A stretch of DNA of 64,000 bases from Serripes groenlandicus (Eukaryota; Mollusca; Bivalvia; Cardiida; Cardiidae). The DNA lies in the NCBI GenBank assembly GCA_031761405.1, contig JASEVX010000085.1:186001-250000 (forward strand), given 5' to 3'. The translations under genes and the position numbers were made by a program. Each line of letters begins with the position of its first letter. Position 1 is the stretch's first letter. A model generated the notes under the pieces. That model was not told where the DNA came from. It searched no databases and saw only the letters and a program-made list of their open reading frames with translations. Shown piece by piece: positions 12,201 to 31,094 of the stretch.

Positions 12201-12621
12201 TACTGGTGACGGCATGGCGTACGGGGCAAAGCATAAGTTGTATTACTCCGCACTTGAACTAACTGGAGTGCACAAATGGGACATAACGAAGGATTTGAAC
12301 GCTGACAAGGATTTCAGCGTTGTTTCCATGTCAACACAGACTCAACTGACCTCTGGTGACAAGATGCAATGGGTGGATACTCTAGCTCTGGACGATTGTG
12401 GATACCTCTGGTTTACGACCAGACGCCTTAACAAGTTTTTCAGTGCTGGTAGTATCGCTCGTCATAAACCGAATTTCTTCATTTGGAAAATCTACGTCGA
12501 CGATTACAACTACATGGATTCCAGGTACCATGGAAACGGTGAAACGTTAGGTGCGTCGTCTGCCAAGTCTTCCCTCACAATCATGGCACTCGCTTTCACG
12601 GCGTTGGTGTGGTTACGCTGA
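9300..12621 (+). CDS. Yellow / major royal jelly protein family, secreted and possibly GPI-anchored
   Basis: Two coding exons, 9300-9738 and 11702-12621. The donor is CAG|GTAGGT and the acceptor TTCCAG. Both are phase 1 and rebuild a Gly codon, giving 452 aa. The chosen ATG opens a signal peptide (MKNLIFYTIVAYLLVAMTTA). An upstream in-frame ATG at 9159 would bury it behind a non-hydrophobic stretch, and 'tatttcag' at 9257-9264 looks like the acceptor of a 5'UTR exon. The MRJP domain follows: MEIDPQTGYMWIIDSG, CPAKIIIFDIEQHREVHRYEF, FYLNDVVLQ, AYISDTLAYKLVVYDY, INGIAMSPDFRYLYY, SDGMAYG-like GDGMAYGAKHKLYYSAL, and LWFTTRRLNKF. Five N-glycosylation sequons (NTS, NVS, NCT, NIT, NMT) fit secretion. 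The last 27 residues combine small residues (GASSAKSS) with a hydrophobic end, as in GPI signals. Insect relatives act in melanin chemistry or bind amines; the role here is unknown. Confidence 0.9.
9893..10122 (+). repeat. SINE family 2, intronic copy in the yellow-like gene
   Basis: B-box-like 'gttcgatccccggcc' is followed by the family-2 body (ccaaacgctttaaaaatgg, tacgactgactggctggtgt, acttacccaggaaa) and the tail 'gaaatattgttgaaagagg' with 'ataaaacaccaaacaa'. Compare the fuller copy at 33069-33329. The left part of the tRNA-like head is missing. Confidence 0.75.
10300..10396. repeat. (AT)n microsatellite and a two-copy 34-bp duplication
   Basis: 'gtgtatatatatatgtatat' runs into two copies of a unit containing 'gattgtatggagattggcgg' and 'tacatgtattt'. 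It lies in the intron of the yellow-like gene. Confidence 0.7.
10469..10765 (+). repeat. SINE family 1, near full length, intronic
   Basis: tRNA-like head with A-box 'cggtagctaagtcggta' and a mutated B box. The body has 'gacgtttgacaaaagt', 'tatgtggaaaagcagccagt' and 'tgttgtgtggagtactgg'. The conserved 3' domain is 'gccgccgtgatatgactg' with 'ttgaaaacggcatttag', and the tail is CAAT-rich. It matches 38095-38393 along its length. Confidence 0.85.
11003..11525 (-). repeat. Interspersed element with two ~137 bp core units and a GACC/GACA plus poly(C) end
   Basis: The core unit ('aagtaaaagggccataactc' to 'aggccggacaaaatatg') occurs twice, at about 11083-11219 and 11232-11392. It is followed by GACC and GACA simple repeats, 'cacagtgactcctatatacc', and two long C runs. 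A one-unit relative at 51708-51975 keeps the same ends and finishes in a clean hairpin, which defines the element. It lies in the yellow-like intron. Confidence 0.75.
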
Positions 12622-14388
12622 CAATAATTAAAACTTCTTTCAAAAGGTAATAACCAGTATAATTTAGAGATTACATTCAACAACATTTCCAGTTGGTCAT
12701 TTTTTAAAATGAATTTATTTCGAAACTTTATTTGAGGATTAGCTGACACTTTTCACACACAGCCAGTATGAAGCCAATTAGAGGACCGTTAGTACGTATT
12801 CTTTTCATATAAGTAAAGGCTCTATTTCATCCTCCAAATACTCGAAATATTTCGTGACTTTTAGTTTTGATAGAATTTGCTGTTGACCTTGTGTAAAGTC
12901 AAAGAAGGATTATCGATTTGTGATAATGCACAGTTAATTATTCTATCAAATATTTACTGATTTCTTGGACTGCCTACAACTGATCAAAAGATATACAATA
13001 TATCAAATTATTGTAGTGACCATTTAGAAATGTTGTTCCGTGCTTTTAGTGTAATAACGCATGTGTATTGAAATGCATAATATTTTAAATGTTCGTGTAT
13101 CACGATAGTTGTTCTGCTATGGTTTAAATCGAAAACCACGTTTAATTGCAAACCCAGTAAACTGAAAACATATGTGTATGTGTTGCTTTATCGACGTCGC
13201 CAAATGCGTTTCGGCATTTTTATTTGTTTGGTTGTTTGTTTAAATGTTATGTTACGCATCGTTTAATAAAACAGTATATCAGTTTTATCACGGCGTTTCC
13301 TTCTTAAATCTCGAACACAACCGGTATCAATTATCTATAAAATAATGCATCAGTTGTTATGCTATCTCCGCAACCTTGAGCGACAAGAAGGGAAGCCATT
13401 ACTACCATTGCTACTATCATTAAAGGATTTTTGAATTTTGACCCATCGATACCCACAGGTTTGCCCGTATCGTAACCTGTTACAATTCCCCCCCCCCCCC
13501 CCCCCCCCCCCGAATTTTACTATTTTTCCTAAAACATTTAATTTATAAAAAAAAAAAACGTTTAGGTATTATTAAAATGAAACCATTTTTTATTCTTTTT
13601 GTAACAGGGTACTTACTGTTCTGGTACCTAGTTCAGATACCATACGCATTTATAATGAGATCTCTAAAAAATCTTTATCTAATCAAAAAAAATCTGGAGT
13701 ACCATCAACGTATGGTTTTTATTGAATAACGAGATATTTTATGGAGAACATATCAGTTCATTCCAGGGTTCTTTCGAATATTCGAGGTAATATGCTTCCA
13801 GGTATTGGTTGTGCATTGTGATATGAAAGTGAATAGAAATAAAGATTGTGTACTCAATATCAGATTATTAAATAATTATTAAATTGCGCTTTAACTTTAA
13901 CAGGCTAAAGAAACTGAAGTGATGCATGCCACACAGAAGTCCCCTATTTTTTAGGAGGCAGTACACAAGGGTATTTTACCTTCTACTACTCACACATAAT
14001 TTCGTTTTCTAGACAGACATACGGACGGAGGGATAACCTGAAATCCCAACCAGTAGGGAATAACTTGTATATGACTACAGACTGTACAGGAAGCATTTCT
14101 TTGATGCGCTAAACATTGCATATGATGTATGACTCACGTTCCGACCAAAATAATGAGCAGTAGTCAACCATATAGGATTTGAAATCGGTATTGATCCAGA
14201 TCAAACTGCGCAGCTTGATTTGGCTCTGCTCTAAATACGTCTGGCAAACACTGATCACTTAAATGGAGTTACACATATGCGCAAGCAGCCGGATGTTTAT
14301 CTCAACGTGTCACAAGAAAACTGAAATTAATTGGTTTCCTTTCAAAGATTAGCGTCCCCCAGTCACGTAGATATTGAATTATATTGTA
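12622..14388. other. 3' flank of the yellow-like gene, nothing coding
   Basis: Contains the probable 3'UTR (a canonical AATAAA at 13265-13270 is one candidate polyadenylation signal), a C run of about 22 at 13490-13511 followed by an A run near 13549, and otherwise unremarkable AT-rich sequence. Confidence 0.45.
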
Positions 14389-15557
14389 ACAAGAGGGCCA
14401 TGATGGCCCTATATAGCTCACCTGATTTTTTTTTACTTTAGACATATAAGCCCCGCTCCCTGGCGGCCATAGTTTTCGACCAATCAGCATGGCTTGAAGG
14501 AATCTGATAAAGACCCTAGGAATATTTCTACAAAATTATTTGAAAATCGGCCAAACACTTTCGGAGGAGAAGATTTTTAAAGTTTTAACTCAAGCCATAT
14601 AAGGCAAAATAGCCTGCCATGTTTTCGACCAATCAACATGGCTTAAAGGAATCTGATAGTGGGTCACTTAAGGAACATTCTGAATCTTTATCTTGAAAAA
14701 TACTGAGAGGTCGTTGACCTTCTCCAGGAGCGAATAGAATTTCTGTTTTCAATATCTGCATCATCCAACAATGTGTCAGTATTGGCAATGTAAAGGACAT
14801 TGTGACAAATAAATTAAGTTTTTATCGTGTTCTCAAAGTAAATTATTACAATTTTGCCAATTTTAAACGGCTATAATTCAGTCATGCATGACGGATCTGG
14901 CTGGTTTTCAAAAGGAACCGAGCTCTCATGTATATCTAGCTACTGTATAAGTTTGGTAAACATAGGATAATAAATTATGACTTTTTTCTTGTTCACATGG
15001 TCAATTATAGCAATTTTGTCAATTTTAAAGGACCATAATCCCGTTATGCATGGACGGAGCCGGCTGGTTACCGAAAGAGCTCTCATGGATATCAAGCTAC
15101 TGAATAAGTTTGGTAAACATCGGATAGTAAATGAAGTTTTTATATATGGTTTTCCAAAGGTATCGAGCTCTCATTATAGCTAGTGAAAAAGTTTGGTAAA
15201 CATTAGATAGTAAATGAAGTTTTTTCACAAGGTCAATTATAACAATTTTGCGCAATTTTAAAGGGCTATAATCCAGTAATGCATGAACAGATCTGGCTGG
15301 TTTTCGAAAGGAACCGAGCTTTCATGTATATCTAGCTAATGTATATTATTGGTAAATATCGGATAATAAATGACGACTAACTTGTTCACAAGGTCAATTA
15401 TAGCAATTGTGCATGTATATCTAGCTACTGAATAGGTTTGGTAAACATTGGATAATAAATGAAGAATGTATCGTGTTCACAAGAAATTGTGGACGGACGA
15501 CGACGGACAAAGGGCGATCACAAAAGCTCACCTTGTCACTACGTGACAGGTGAGCTA
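14389..15557 (+). repeat. Interspersed element bounded by 'caagagggccatgatggccc' and a terminal hairpin
   Basis: Begins 'aacaagagggccatgatgg', soon followed by 'agctcacctg'. It ends with 'gacggacgacggac' and the hairpin 'agctcaccttgtcactacg' paired with 'gacaggtgagct'. Inside are about four diverged units of roughly 165 bp, each with 'ttcacaaggtcaattatagc', 'gctataatccagt' and 'aagtttggtaaacat'. The same ends recur at 17009-18400 and 49689-51085, so the boundaries are reliable. No protein is encoded. Confidence 0.8.
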
Positions 15558-15899
15558 ATAAAAGCCAACCGGAAGAAAAACCAGTACCACCAGTGCAAAT
15601 CCATGCATGCTTATCGGGATCTTCAATGTTACAAATGTGTCACAGAATGATCCCACGATGTGCATTTAGATAAGAAAACATTTGACAAATAGTTAATAAC
15701 ACGTAGGTACTACTTACTACATGTATGATGGATCTTCGCAAAGCGTATACAAAAACATGTTTATCATTCAATGTTACAGACGGTCTTGGAAAAGACTATG
15801 AACAACGGTTGAGGGCTGTAGGGTATTACCACTGCTGCTCCATCGGTGTCGGCATAACATCACATGAAGTGCCAATATATCTTTCTCCCATGCAGACGA

Positions 15900-16080
15900 C
15901 ATTTTGATACATTGTGGCAAAAGTAGAAATTTAGCAATTTCTTCTTATGCCATGCTGTTTTCAAACCAATTTACTAATTATACTTTCATTTTCAGATTTT
16001 CTTTCTACCACATAAATTAAGAGCCTTCATGTTGTCAATGTGTTCTGCTTCTGATTTGTTGTATGTGGGAAATGAATAAC
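15900..16080 (-). mobile_element. Highly degenerate CCCTTTCCC MITE
   Basis: Retains 'cattgtggcaaaagtagaaa', 'gcaatttcttctta' and a terminal 'ttgtatgtgggaaatg'. The left end has been lost. Confidence 0.45.
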
Positions 16081-16111
16081 TGTACTGATCATCTGTTCCT
16101 CCAAACACATA

Positions 16112-16333
16112 AGGAATCCGCTGTGGTCGAGTGGTTAGCGTCGGGGATATCGAAACCGGGTTCGATCCCCAGTCGCGGCACTACGGTCATGGTGGAGTGC
16201 CCTTGGGCAAGGCACATTTTCTAGCCTAGTACTGGTTTGTTTACCCAGGGATCATGAATAATTAAATTTAATTGCGCGCTAAATGACCTTAGCTGTCGAT
16301 GCGTCATAAAACAATATACATTCATTCATTCAT
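16112..16333 (+). repeat. SINE family 3 (tRNA head, CATT tail) with target-site duplication
   Basis: The head 'cgctgtggtcgagtggttag' plus B box 'gggttcgatcccca' looks like a tRNA with a long variable arm. The body is 'ggtggagtgcccttgggcaa', 'ctagcctagtactgg', 'gggatcatgaataattaaa', then a CATT repeat. The 12-base sequence TCCAAACACATA occurs at 16100-16111 and again at 16334-16345, flanking the element exactly. That is the mark of LINE-mediated insertion of a complete, fairly recent copy. Confidence 0.9.
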
Positions 16334-16480
16334 TCCAAACACATACAAAATAAAAACAAAGCCATGTATATAGGTTTCTGTACTTTTTAATACAGCTTGA
16401 TCATCTTTACTTTTTTCAATAGATTTGTATGTCAACCATCTGTTCCACACATATTGATATTGTATAATCATATGAGATAA

Positions 16481-16702
16481 CCCTTTCCCTCATACGACAA
16501 TTCTGCAGCAGACGACTTTGAACTTATTTTGTCAAAACATAGAAAATCTCCATAATTGAATGGATAACCTATGACAAAAAGTGGAAAACATTGTGGCAAA
16601 AGGAGAAATTGCACGTTCTGTGCAATTTCTTCTTTTGTCAGTATGTTTTCAAATAGCCGTCTGCTGTAGAGGCGTCAGAAAGCGTCTTTATGAGGGAAAG
16701 GG
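16481..16702 (-). mobile_element. CCCTTTCCC palindromic MITE, complete
   Basis: Termini CCCTTTCCCTCATACGAC and TTTATGAGGGAAAGGG; right flank TTAA, left flank ATAA (one change). Central hairpin 'gagaaattgcacgttctgtg' is intact. Orientation B, that is, the ACAATTCTGCAG arm is on the left. Confidence 0.85.
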
Positions 16703-17008
16703 TTAAAGAAACAAATGCTCATAATTCGAACAAAATGAACAATTTGTTTTCTTGTAATATTTTGAAATACCTAATACCTTTAAAGGCAAATGCCATCTGA
16801 AATAAGAATAGTTGAATGCACATTTTGCCAATCCTACAAGCTAATTATATCATACAGAATTTCTTTTCCTTTTTAATTTTATTTTTTTGCTTTCCTTTTT
16901 TTTTTATCTGAACATTCATTCATGCTTGATGATTTCAGATTCTTGCACTTGACTTCGAAATGCAAACTTACAGAAATAAATAGAAGACAAGAGCATAATA
17001 GAAAATAA

Positions 17009-18400
17009 AACAAGAGGGCCATGATTGCCCTGGCCGGATAGCTCACCAGAGTTATGTCAACCACATAGTTAATCACAATAACAAATTTAATGGTCAGGTA
17101 AGCTTTAACTGATGTTAAAGCGCCTGAAATCCAGATGGCACGAAGAAAAAAAAAAAAAAAAAAACCCAACCTCGAATTTGCCCTAAATGTTATTCTTTAT
17201 GTTATCCAAGTAAAACCAGGGTAGAAAATGTATCGTTTTTTATCAATAAAGTGAACTTGAGTCGTTTTCAATTGTCACGATGAAGCGGTTTCCTATTTAA
17301 AAATACTTACCCCGTTACTGACAGGGTAGAATTTGCGATGTACAAAGTATCGAAAACAAGAAAATCTCACCGATTATAGGGGTATGTAATATGTCAGTTA
17401 TCATAATACAGTTATCCAAATACAAAAATAACACTTATTTTCTTAAAATTTGATTTTTTTTTTTCGACAGTTGGGTATCTGGAGTACAGTCGCTTTAATT
17501 TTCCATCAATTTGACAAGGAGACCTAGTTTTTGACCTGACTAGAGCCATGTTCAAATTATAAAATACGGCTTCCAGAGTGTTAAAAAGAATTACCTTTAT
17601 TTTGGCCAAGTGACATAGTTTTTGACCCGACATGACCCATATTTGTAATTGACCTAGATATCTTAGAGACACACATTTTAACAAAATTTAAAGCTGCTGA
17701 AGCAAAGAAATGTGGTCTCTTAAGTGTTAACAGGAGTTTCATTTGATTTGATCTCACATGACTCAGTTTTTAAACTTTGCCAAGATTTGATGGGAGATGT
17801 ATGTTCTGATAAATTTTTATGAAGATAGGATGCAAAATGTTGCCTGTAGAGTGTTTTAAAACAAGCCATTTATTGATGACGTACAACGAACATCGGACAA
17901 AACACCCCCCCCCCCCCCCCTGGCGGCCATATTGTTCGACCAATCAACATGGTTTGAAGGAATCTGATAGTGGGTCACCCAAGGAACATTTCTACAAAAT
18001 TATTTGAAAATCAGCCTGACACTTTTGGGAGAAGAATAGTTTCCGCTATAGCCATATAACGAAAAAAAGCCCAACCCCCCTGGCGGCATGTTTTTTGATC
18101 AATCAACATAACTTGAAGGAATCTGATAAAGGGTGACCCAAGAAAATTTCGACAAAGTTATTTGAAAATTGGTCAACCAGTTTTATTCATTTGGTTGCCA
18201 TGGAAACCGAAACCAGAATTCTGCATGGATTCCAAAAATTTGATGGAATTCTGGTGAGGACATCGAGAGGATGCTTTCTGTGCAGTTTCATTACAATTGA
18301 CGTACTGGTTACAGAGGAGAAGATGATGAAGCACACCGGACGACGGACAAAAGGCGATCACAATAACTCACCTTGAGCACTTCGTGCTCAGGTGAGCTAA
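17009..18400 (+). repeat. Interspersed element of the 'caagagggccatga' family, with terminal hairpin
   Basis: Opens 'caagagggccatgattgccc' and 'agctcacc', and closes with 'gacggacaaaaggcgatcac' and the hairpin 'ctcaccttgagcactt' / 'cgtgctcaggtgagct'. The interior differs from the copy at 14389: it has two units with 'tggcggccat', 'caatcaacatggtttgaagg' and 'aatctgatagtgggtcaccc'. A C run is at 17906-17920. Non-coding. Confidence 0.75.
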
Positions 18401-19526
18401 AAAAAGGAAGGTAATTGAAAGAAAGATCATTCTCACTAGAAGGAGACAATCAAGCCATGCAACAGGAAAACAAACAGCAACACATATGTGACCAGAGTAT
18501 ATTTAGACAAGGATGTACCACCAAACATTCAGACTTTAAGCAAGACGCTTTTAGGCAGATTACTAGATTGATTACCGGTACTTCATACTGATAATTCCAA
18601 CGATACTGTGTGTTAAAAGGGATCTGAATCCGCAATGTTCGACTTTTCCCAGTGTTTTGACTGAAATACTTTCTGAAAGATCCCATTTTAACCATTTCTC
18701 ACACATTTTGATACATCTGTAGCTGATAATTTTTTAAAACAAACTGGCAAGGTAGAAATCACTCATATGACCAATTTATACCCTTTTGTAACAATGTTTT
18801 CTACTTTATTCAAGAAATATAATTTCGTTTAATATGTCTCTACTGACAACCTCGGCAGTGGACACTGACCACTTCTGAAATCACTTCAATAAATGAGATA
18901 TTGATTATGCAAGCAATTTGTACACTTCCTATAAAGCTTTCAACTCACTTTTTAAACTTATTTTTCCAATTATTTGTTTCAGATGTTTTTTAAAGTAAAA
19001 GACTGCTTGTAAGGTGGGGAAGGAACATCCAAATTGAAAATTTGAAAATATCTAAAGAAAAGAACAAACAATTACTCCTTTTCCAATAATGTTCTTTATT
19101 TTTTGTAATAGCCAACTGCGAAATTGTTTGGCAATGCAAATAAGCATCTATAAAACACAATTTGGTATAAATGCCAGATGCCAGCCCCCCCTTTAAAGAA
19201 ATCACATCTCTCTTCATGAGTCAAAGTTTACCATGGTTTTATACTCACACATATTGAGAACTCCAAACAAATCATTTGTATCAAATTCATTTTCATTAAT
19301 GTATTTACAACATTTCTGCATGAAGCCTTCCATTATGACAAATGCAATTATCTGAAAATATCCTTTTATCATTTAACTTCCTAACTTCAGTCACAAGTAG
19401 AGAGCTTTAGATATAGGGTGTTATCTACATGCTAATCTTCTACTCTACTTCCAAACCTAGGCGCTCAGTCTTCATTGGCTCTTAACCAGTTAGATTTACC
19501 CAAAATGGATATCTTAAACAAATTAA
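18401..19526. other. Intergenic, one very old MITE trace
   Basis: Around 18688-18790 'ttaaccatttctcacacatt', 'gatacatctgtagctgata' and 'ccttttgtaacaatgttttc' resemble a decayed CCCTTTCCC MITE. The rest shows no structure I can name. Confidence 0.35.
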
Positions 19527-19727
19527 CCCTTTCCCTCATATAGACGCTTTCTGACGCCTCTGCAGCAGACGGCTTTTTGAAAACATAGTGACAAAAGAAG
19601 AATTGCTCAAAACAAGCTTTTTACCACTTTTAGTCATAGGTTATCAATTCAATTATAGAGGTTTTCTATTTTTTGACAAAATATGTTCAAAGTCGTCTGC
19701 TGCAGAATTGTCGTATGAGGGAAAGGG
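19527..19727 (+). mobile_element. CCCTTTCCC palindromic MITE, complete
   Basis: Perfect TTAA on both sides (19523-19526 and 19728-19731), with termini CCCTTTCCCTCATATAGACG and CGTATGAGGGAAAGGG. The central hairpin is partly deleted (gaattgctcaaaacaagc). Orientation A. Confidence 0.9.
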
Positions 19728-19844
19728 TTAATATGAGTGTTCTAAGAGAAAATACGTTCGCACCATTTACCTTATATGATATTTCTAGTGTTGTCTGCTT
19801 TGAAAACACTTTAAGATTTTTTTTGAAAAAGTTGAACGCTTCAT

Positions 19845-19957
19845 GTGATAAGGATGAATTGCTTATTGTTAGCAATTTTAATTTTGTCACACAATGCTTT
19901 CAAAATTCGTCTGCTGACAATGTGTCAAAAGATTTCTTTATCAGGGAAAAAGTTTTA
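19845..19957 (-). mobile_element. Decayed half copy of the CCCTTTCCC MITE
   Basis: 'gatgaattgcttattgttag', 'caatttt', 'ttcaaaattcgtctgctgac' and a terminal 'atcagggaaaaagttt' follow the 3' half of an orientation-B copy. It lies about 115 bases beyond a much better preserved one, so the two insertions differ in age. Confidence 0.55.
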
Positions 19958-20105
19958 AATGAATTTCAAATTTATGTCAAATCAGACCAGTCACTGTGTT
20001 TACAACAAGGCCACTAGTCAAAGTTCACACAATTAGAAATTTGTATTTCCGTCTCACATCTGTTGATAAGGTATTTCGACTTTCAAAACCTTATTTGATC
20101 TTTAA

Positions 20106-20165
20106 ACCCTATATTGTTAGTACGCAAAATAATCGTCTCTAAGACGAGTCTTGTGTTTAATTAGG
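20106..20165. repeat. Small foldback element (AAACCCTATATTGT arms)
   Basis: 'aaaccctatattgttagtac', then 'aataatcgtctctaagacga', shares its left arm and middle with 20479-20550 and 35385-35450. The right arm is eroded. Confidence 0.5.
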
Positions 20166-20218
20166 GGCCCTCACATCAGCTCTAGATAAGGTGAGTATTC
20201 CTTATTTGAGCTGTCCCG

Positions 20219-20459
20219 CAAGAAAACCAACATTATGGCGTCTGTGTAATATATCGGCCAAAATCAGCCTGAGCAATCCGCGCACACTGATCCGGGCCAA
20301 CACATTCCATCTCAGGGGGATAGAGGTATAGAGCAATGATTCCCGAAACAGTTAATCAACAGGAGGGGAAAGGTGTCTATCCGGGTAAGCCTGCATGGCA
20401 TACTTAGGCTAATCCGGGTCGTTACTTTACGAAGAGTCCACAATGTTGGTATTCTCGCC
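20219..20459. mobile_element. MITE with 'agaaaaccaacattatgg' inverted ends
   Basis: Left end 'gcaagaaaaccaacattatgg' (20218 on) is matched in reverse at the right by 'ccacaatgttggtattctcg'. Between them is imperfect dyad sequence around 'aatcagcctgagcaatccgc' and 'ggctaatccgggtcg'. The same ends are at 42921-43153, and half copies lie at 21228-21344 and 44487-44596. Confidence 0.65.
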
Positions 20460-20478
20460 GGACGGCTCATTTGATCTT

Positions 20479-20550
20479 GAAACCCTATATTGTTGGAATT
20501 CAAAAGAATCCTCTCAAAGACGATTCTTTTGTGCACCTACAACATAGGGG
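20479..20550. repeat. Small foldback element, good copy
   Basis: Left arm 'ccctatattgttggaattca' pairs imperfectly with right arm 'cacctacaacataggg'. The middle is itself a dyad, 'aaaagaatcctctcaaagac' and 'gattctttt'. It lies just downstream of the LSM12 polyadenylation signal. Confidence 0.6.
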
Positions 20551-20584
20551 CATTCAGAAAGATACTATTGGAAAATGACTCGTC

Positions 20585-20590
20585 TTTATT
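20585..20590 (-). promoter_or_regulatory. Candidate polyadenylation signal of LSM12
   Basis: TTTATT on the plus strand reads AATAAA on the minus strand, 44 bases after the LSM12 stop codon at 20634-20636. It is the first canonical hexamer downstream. Confidence 0.6.
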
Positions 20591-20633
20591 CAGGCCTCTG
20601 CCCTTTTATCTAAAGCTCTATTACACTACAGAT

Positions 20634-29000
<8,367 letters not shown>

Positions 29001-29008
29001 ATATTCCC

Positions 29009-29081
29009 CACAGGTTCATGATGTGTTCTTTATATATGGTATATACTCTATGGGGGTATAACACATCATGAACCTGTGATA
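29009..29081. repeat. Near-perfect hairpin
   Basis: 'cacaggttcatgatgtgtt' at 29010-29028 is exactly complementary to 'aacacatcatgaacctgtg' about 30 bases on. Outer bases 'aatattcccc' and the later 'atattccct' do not extend the arm. It is probably a small foldback MITE. Confidence 0.75.
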
Positions 29082-29318
29082 TTCCCTATGCACTTCTGAC
29101 AATAATTATTTATTTGGTGAAAAATTGATGATTATATAGCTGCAAACAACTTTAAATACAGTATTATATATTTCAGTAAAATTACTTGTTTTAACAACTT
29201 TTAAATGTCAATTATAACATGTAGTGTGGGGTAAATCGTGCCAGTCGACCAAATTATTTTCTACATTTTCATAGAATTTGATAAAAGGTAGAGCATATTA
29301 TATCCCGGCCACCCTGTC

Positions 29319-30036
29319 CAGGGCCTGCGCTGTCGTTCGCCACTTTACCCAATTGCGAAGATTATTTTAAAGTGGCGAAGTTATTTCATGAGTGGCGAAA
29401 GGTTTTTATCATCAACATTTACCTGTTTTGGATATCAGTTTATGACATACAGTAACTGTTTCCGTTAATCTAAAATAATGCACCGCCATTTGATTCAATG
29501 GTGGGAACCAGTGACCACTTTACGACATTTTTACGACTCCCGTCTTTATCATTTTGACAGCTTGTGTATTTCACACTTGTTTTGCTGTTGTGAAGTGTTA
29601 ATTCAGCCTTTTAATCCGACTGACCAACAACTCTGAGTGATATTGATACATTAAAGGACGTACATATATGATAATTGTCAATAATTTACAATTATAGATG
29701 CATTAAATATATCGGCACACCTTTTGAAGCAGGTTTCGACAATCGACGTAGGCCTTTCATGATTTAATGACAATGTAAGATTGTCATTTTTGATTGGGAA
29801 AAATCTATTTAATTATGGGCGAGTACAAACAATTAGTGGACCCATTGATGAGATTGCATATAAATATTTCTTCTCCTCTCCGTTTATCCCTGAAATTAAA
29901 GAAAAGTGGCGAACAAATGGCTAAAATATTTGTCAAAAGTGGCGAAAATGATAAAAATTAAAAGTGGCGAACTTTATTTCAATGTGGCGAAAGTGGTGCC
30001 GTGGCGAAAGAAAAATTCAACCCAGAGCAGGCCCTG
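29319..30036. mobile_element. Putative non-autonomous DNA transposon rich in GTGGCGA motifs
   Basis: The ends are inverted: CAGGGCCTGCGCTG on the left, and the reverse complement of the right end reads CAGGGCCTGCTCTGG. Inside each end the motif AAGTGGCGAA or its complement recurs: twice as GTGGCGA and once as TTCGCCAC at the left, and at least five times at the right. The TIR start CAGGGCC suggests a hAT-type element, but flanking bases (accctgtc and catgtctc) show no clear 8-base duplication. An open frame at 29906-30169 spans the motif cluster; I see no known domain in it. Confidence 0.5.
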
Positions 30037-30448
30037 CATGTCTCTCGTAGGTACAGAAATGATTAATATAGCGCTTGATAAAGATGACCGGATTGAAAGT
30101 GCAAAATGCTGTGTCAGATATTTTACACAATGCATTGCTAACATTACAACCATGATTGTCATTTGGTAGCCTTAGAATTGTTATTATCCAGAGCCAGAGG
30201 CGGATGTAATATTTGTTCGATTCTGTCCTTCTGTCTGTCTGGAGCCATATCTATGGCTTGATTTGATTAAAACTATATGGAAATGTTAACTACCATAGGT
30301 CCATAGGGTTATGTCAGATAGCAAGTTATATAACGATTGCTTTAGGAAAACCAAAGTTATGCCAACTTGAATTTATAAACTCTACACATTCTAGTTTTAA
30401 TTTTTTAAATCTTATAAAGTTTTTAATAAGTTATCTGCCTTAAATCAG

Positions 30449-30490
30449 CCGAGCCCCGGTAGCTCAATCGCTAGACTGGCAACAGTCCTT
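30449..30490 (+). repeat. SINE family 1 head fragment
   Basis: 'gccgagccccggtagctcaa' and 'tcgctagactgg' match the A-box region of the family-1 head; the sequence then diverges. Confidence 0.5.
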
Positions 30491-30981
30491 ATGGTTATTT
30501 TTCAATGTTACAATTGGGGAGAACTCTAATAGAAAAAATATGCATTACTCTGATTATCGTCCTTAGGACTTGACCATAAGGACTGGTGAAATGTGGATAA
30601 AATGTTCCCAAGATTCTGGGAAGAAATCTCGTTAATATCTGTCGGTGGCATCTGATTACGATATCGATCATCAGCATTGGAATTTTATTGCCATTACACA
30701 TTTTTATGACCCTGTGAATCGGTCAGCCACAGTTGAAGGTGTGTATAGTTTAGAAGGTCTTGGAGTTTAGAAGTGGGAATTTATACAGCTTAGTTACAAT
30801 CATGTGAATATTTATAACAAGATGAAAAAAACTCTTTAAAGTTGAAAGAAGATAAAAAAAAATATTGAACTATTTAATTAAGAGACATAGAACGGTTGTG
30901 TTGATCTTTTTAGAATTTGTATCAACTTAAGTCCTGGTTTATTGTCATAATGGTGGAAATGTAAATAATTTTGTACAAAAC

Positions 30982-31083
30982 ATGGATAATATAATAAGAA
31001 CTTGTCTTGAAAAGTTAGGCTATGAACACATCCGTCCAAATCAAGAAACTGTCATAAAGGAATACCTTCAAGGCAAAGAGGCG
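30982..31083 (+). pseudogene. RecQ-like helicase N-terminal fragment
   Basis: Reads from an ATG as MDNIIRTCLEKLGYEHIRPN followed by QETVIKEYLQGKE. This is the RecQ-type Q-motif region, aromatic-x-x-hR-P-x-Q-x-x-h, which sits just before the Walker A loop. The similarity stops at that point and the frame ends 14 codons later, where the GATATC array begins. No helicase motifs I-VI follow in the window. It is either a severed copy or one exon of a gene whose remainder is lost here; no donor site fits the break. Confidence 0.6.
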
Positions 31084-31094
31084 CCATTTTACTA

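Noticed and set aside
16113..16180. tRNA gene
   Set aside because: The A and B boxes are present, but the sequence continues into a SINE body with a CATT tail and target duplications. The similar heads at 38095 and 33069 are SINEs for the same reason.
19673..20017. 114 aa plus-strand frame
   Set aside because: Its 5' third lies inside a complete MITE and its middle in a decayed one.
29906..30169. 87 aa plus-strand frame
   Set aside because: Lies across the GTGGCGA motif cluster and the right end of a probable transposon; no known domain.
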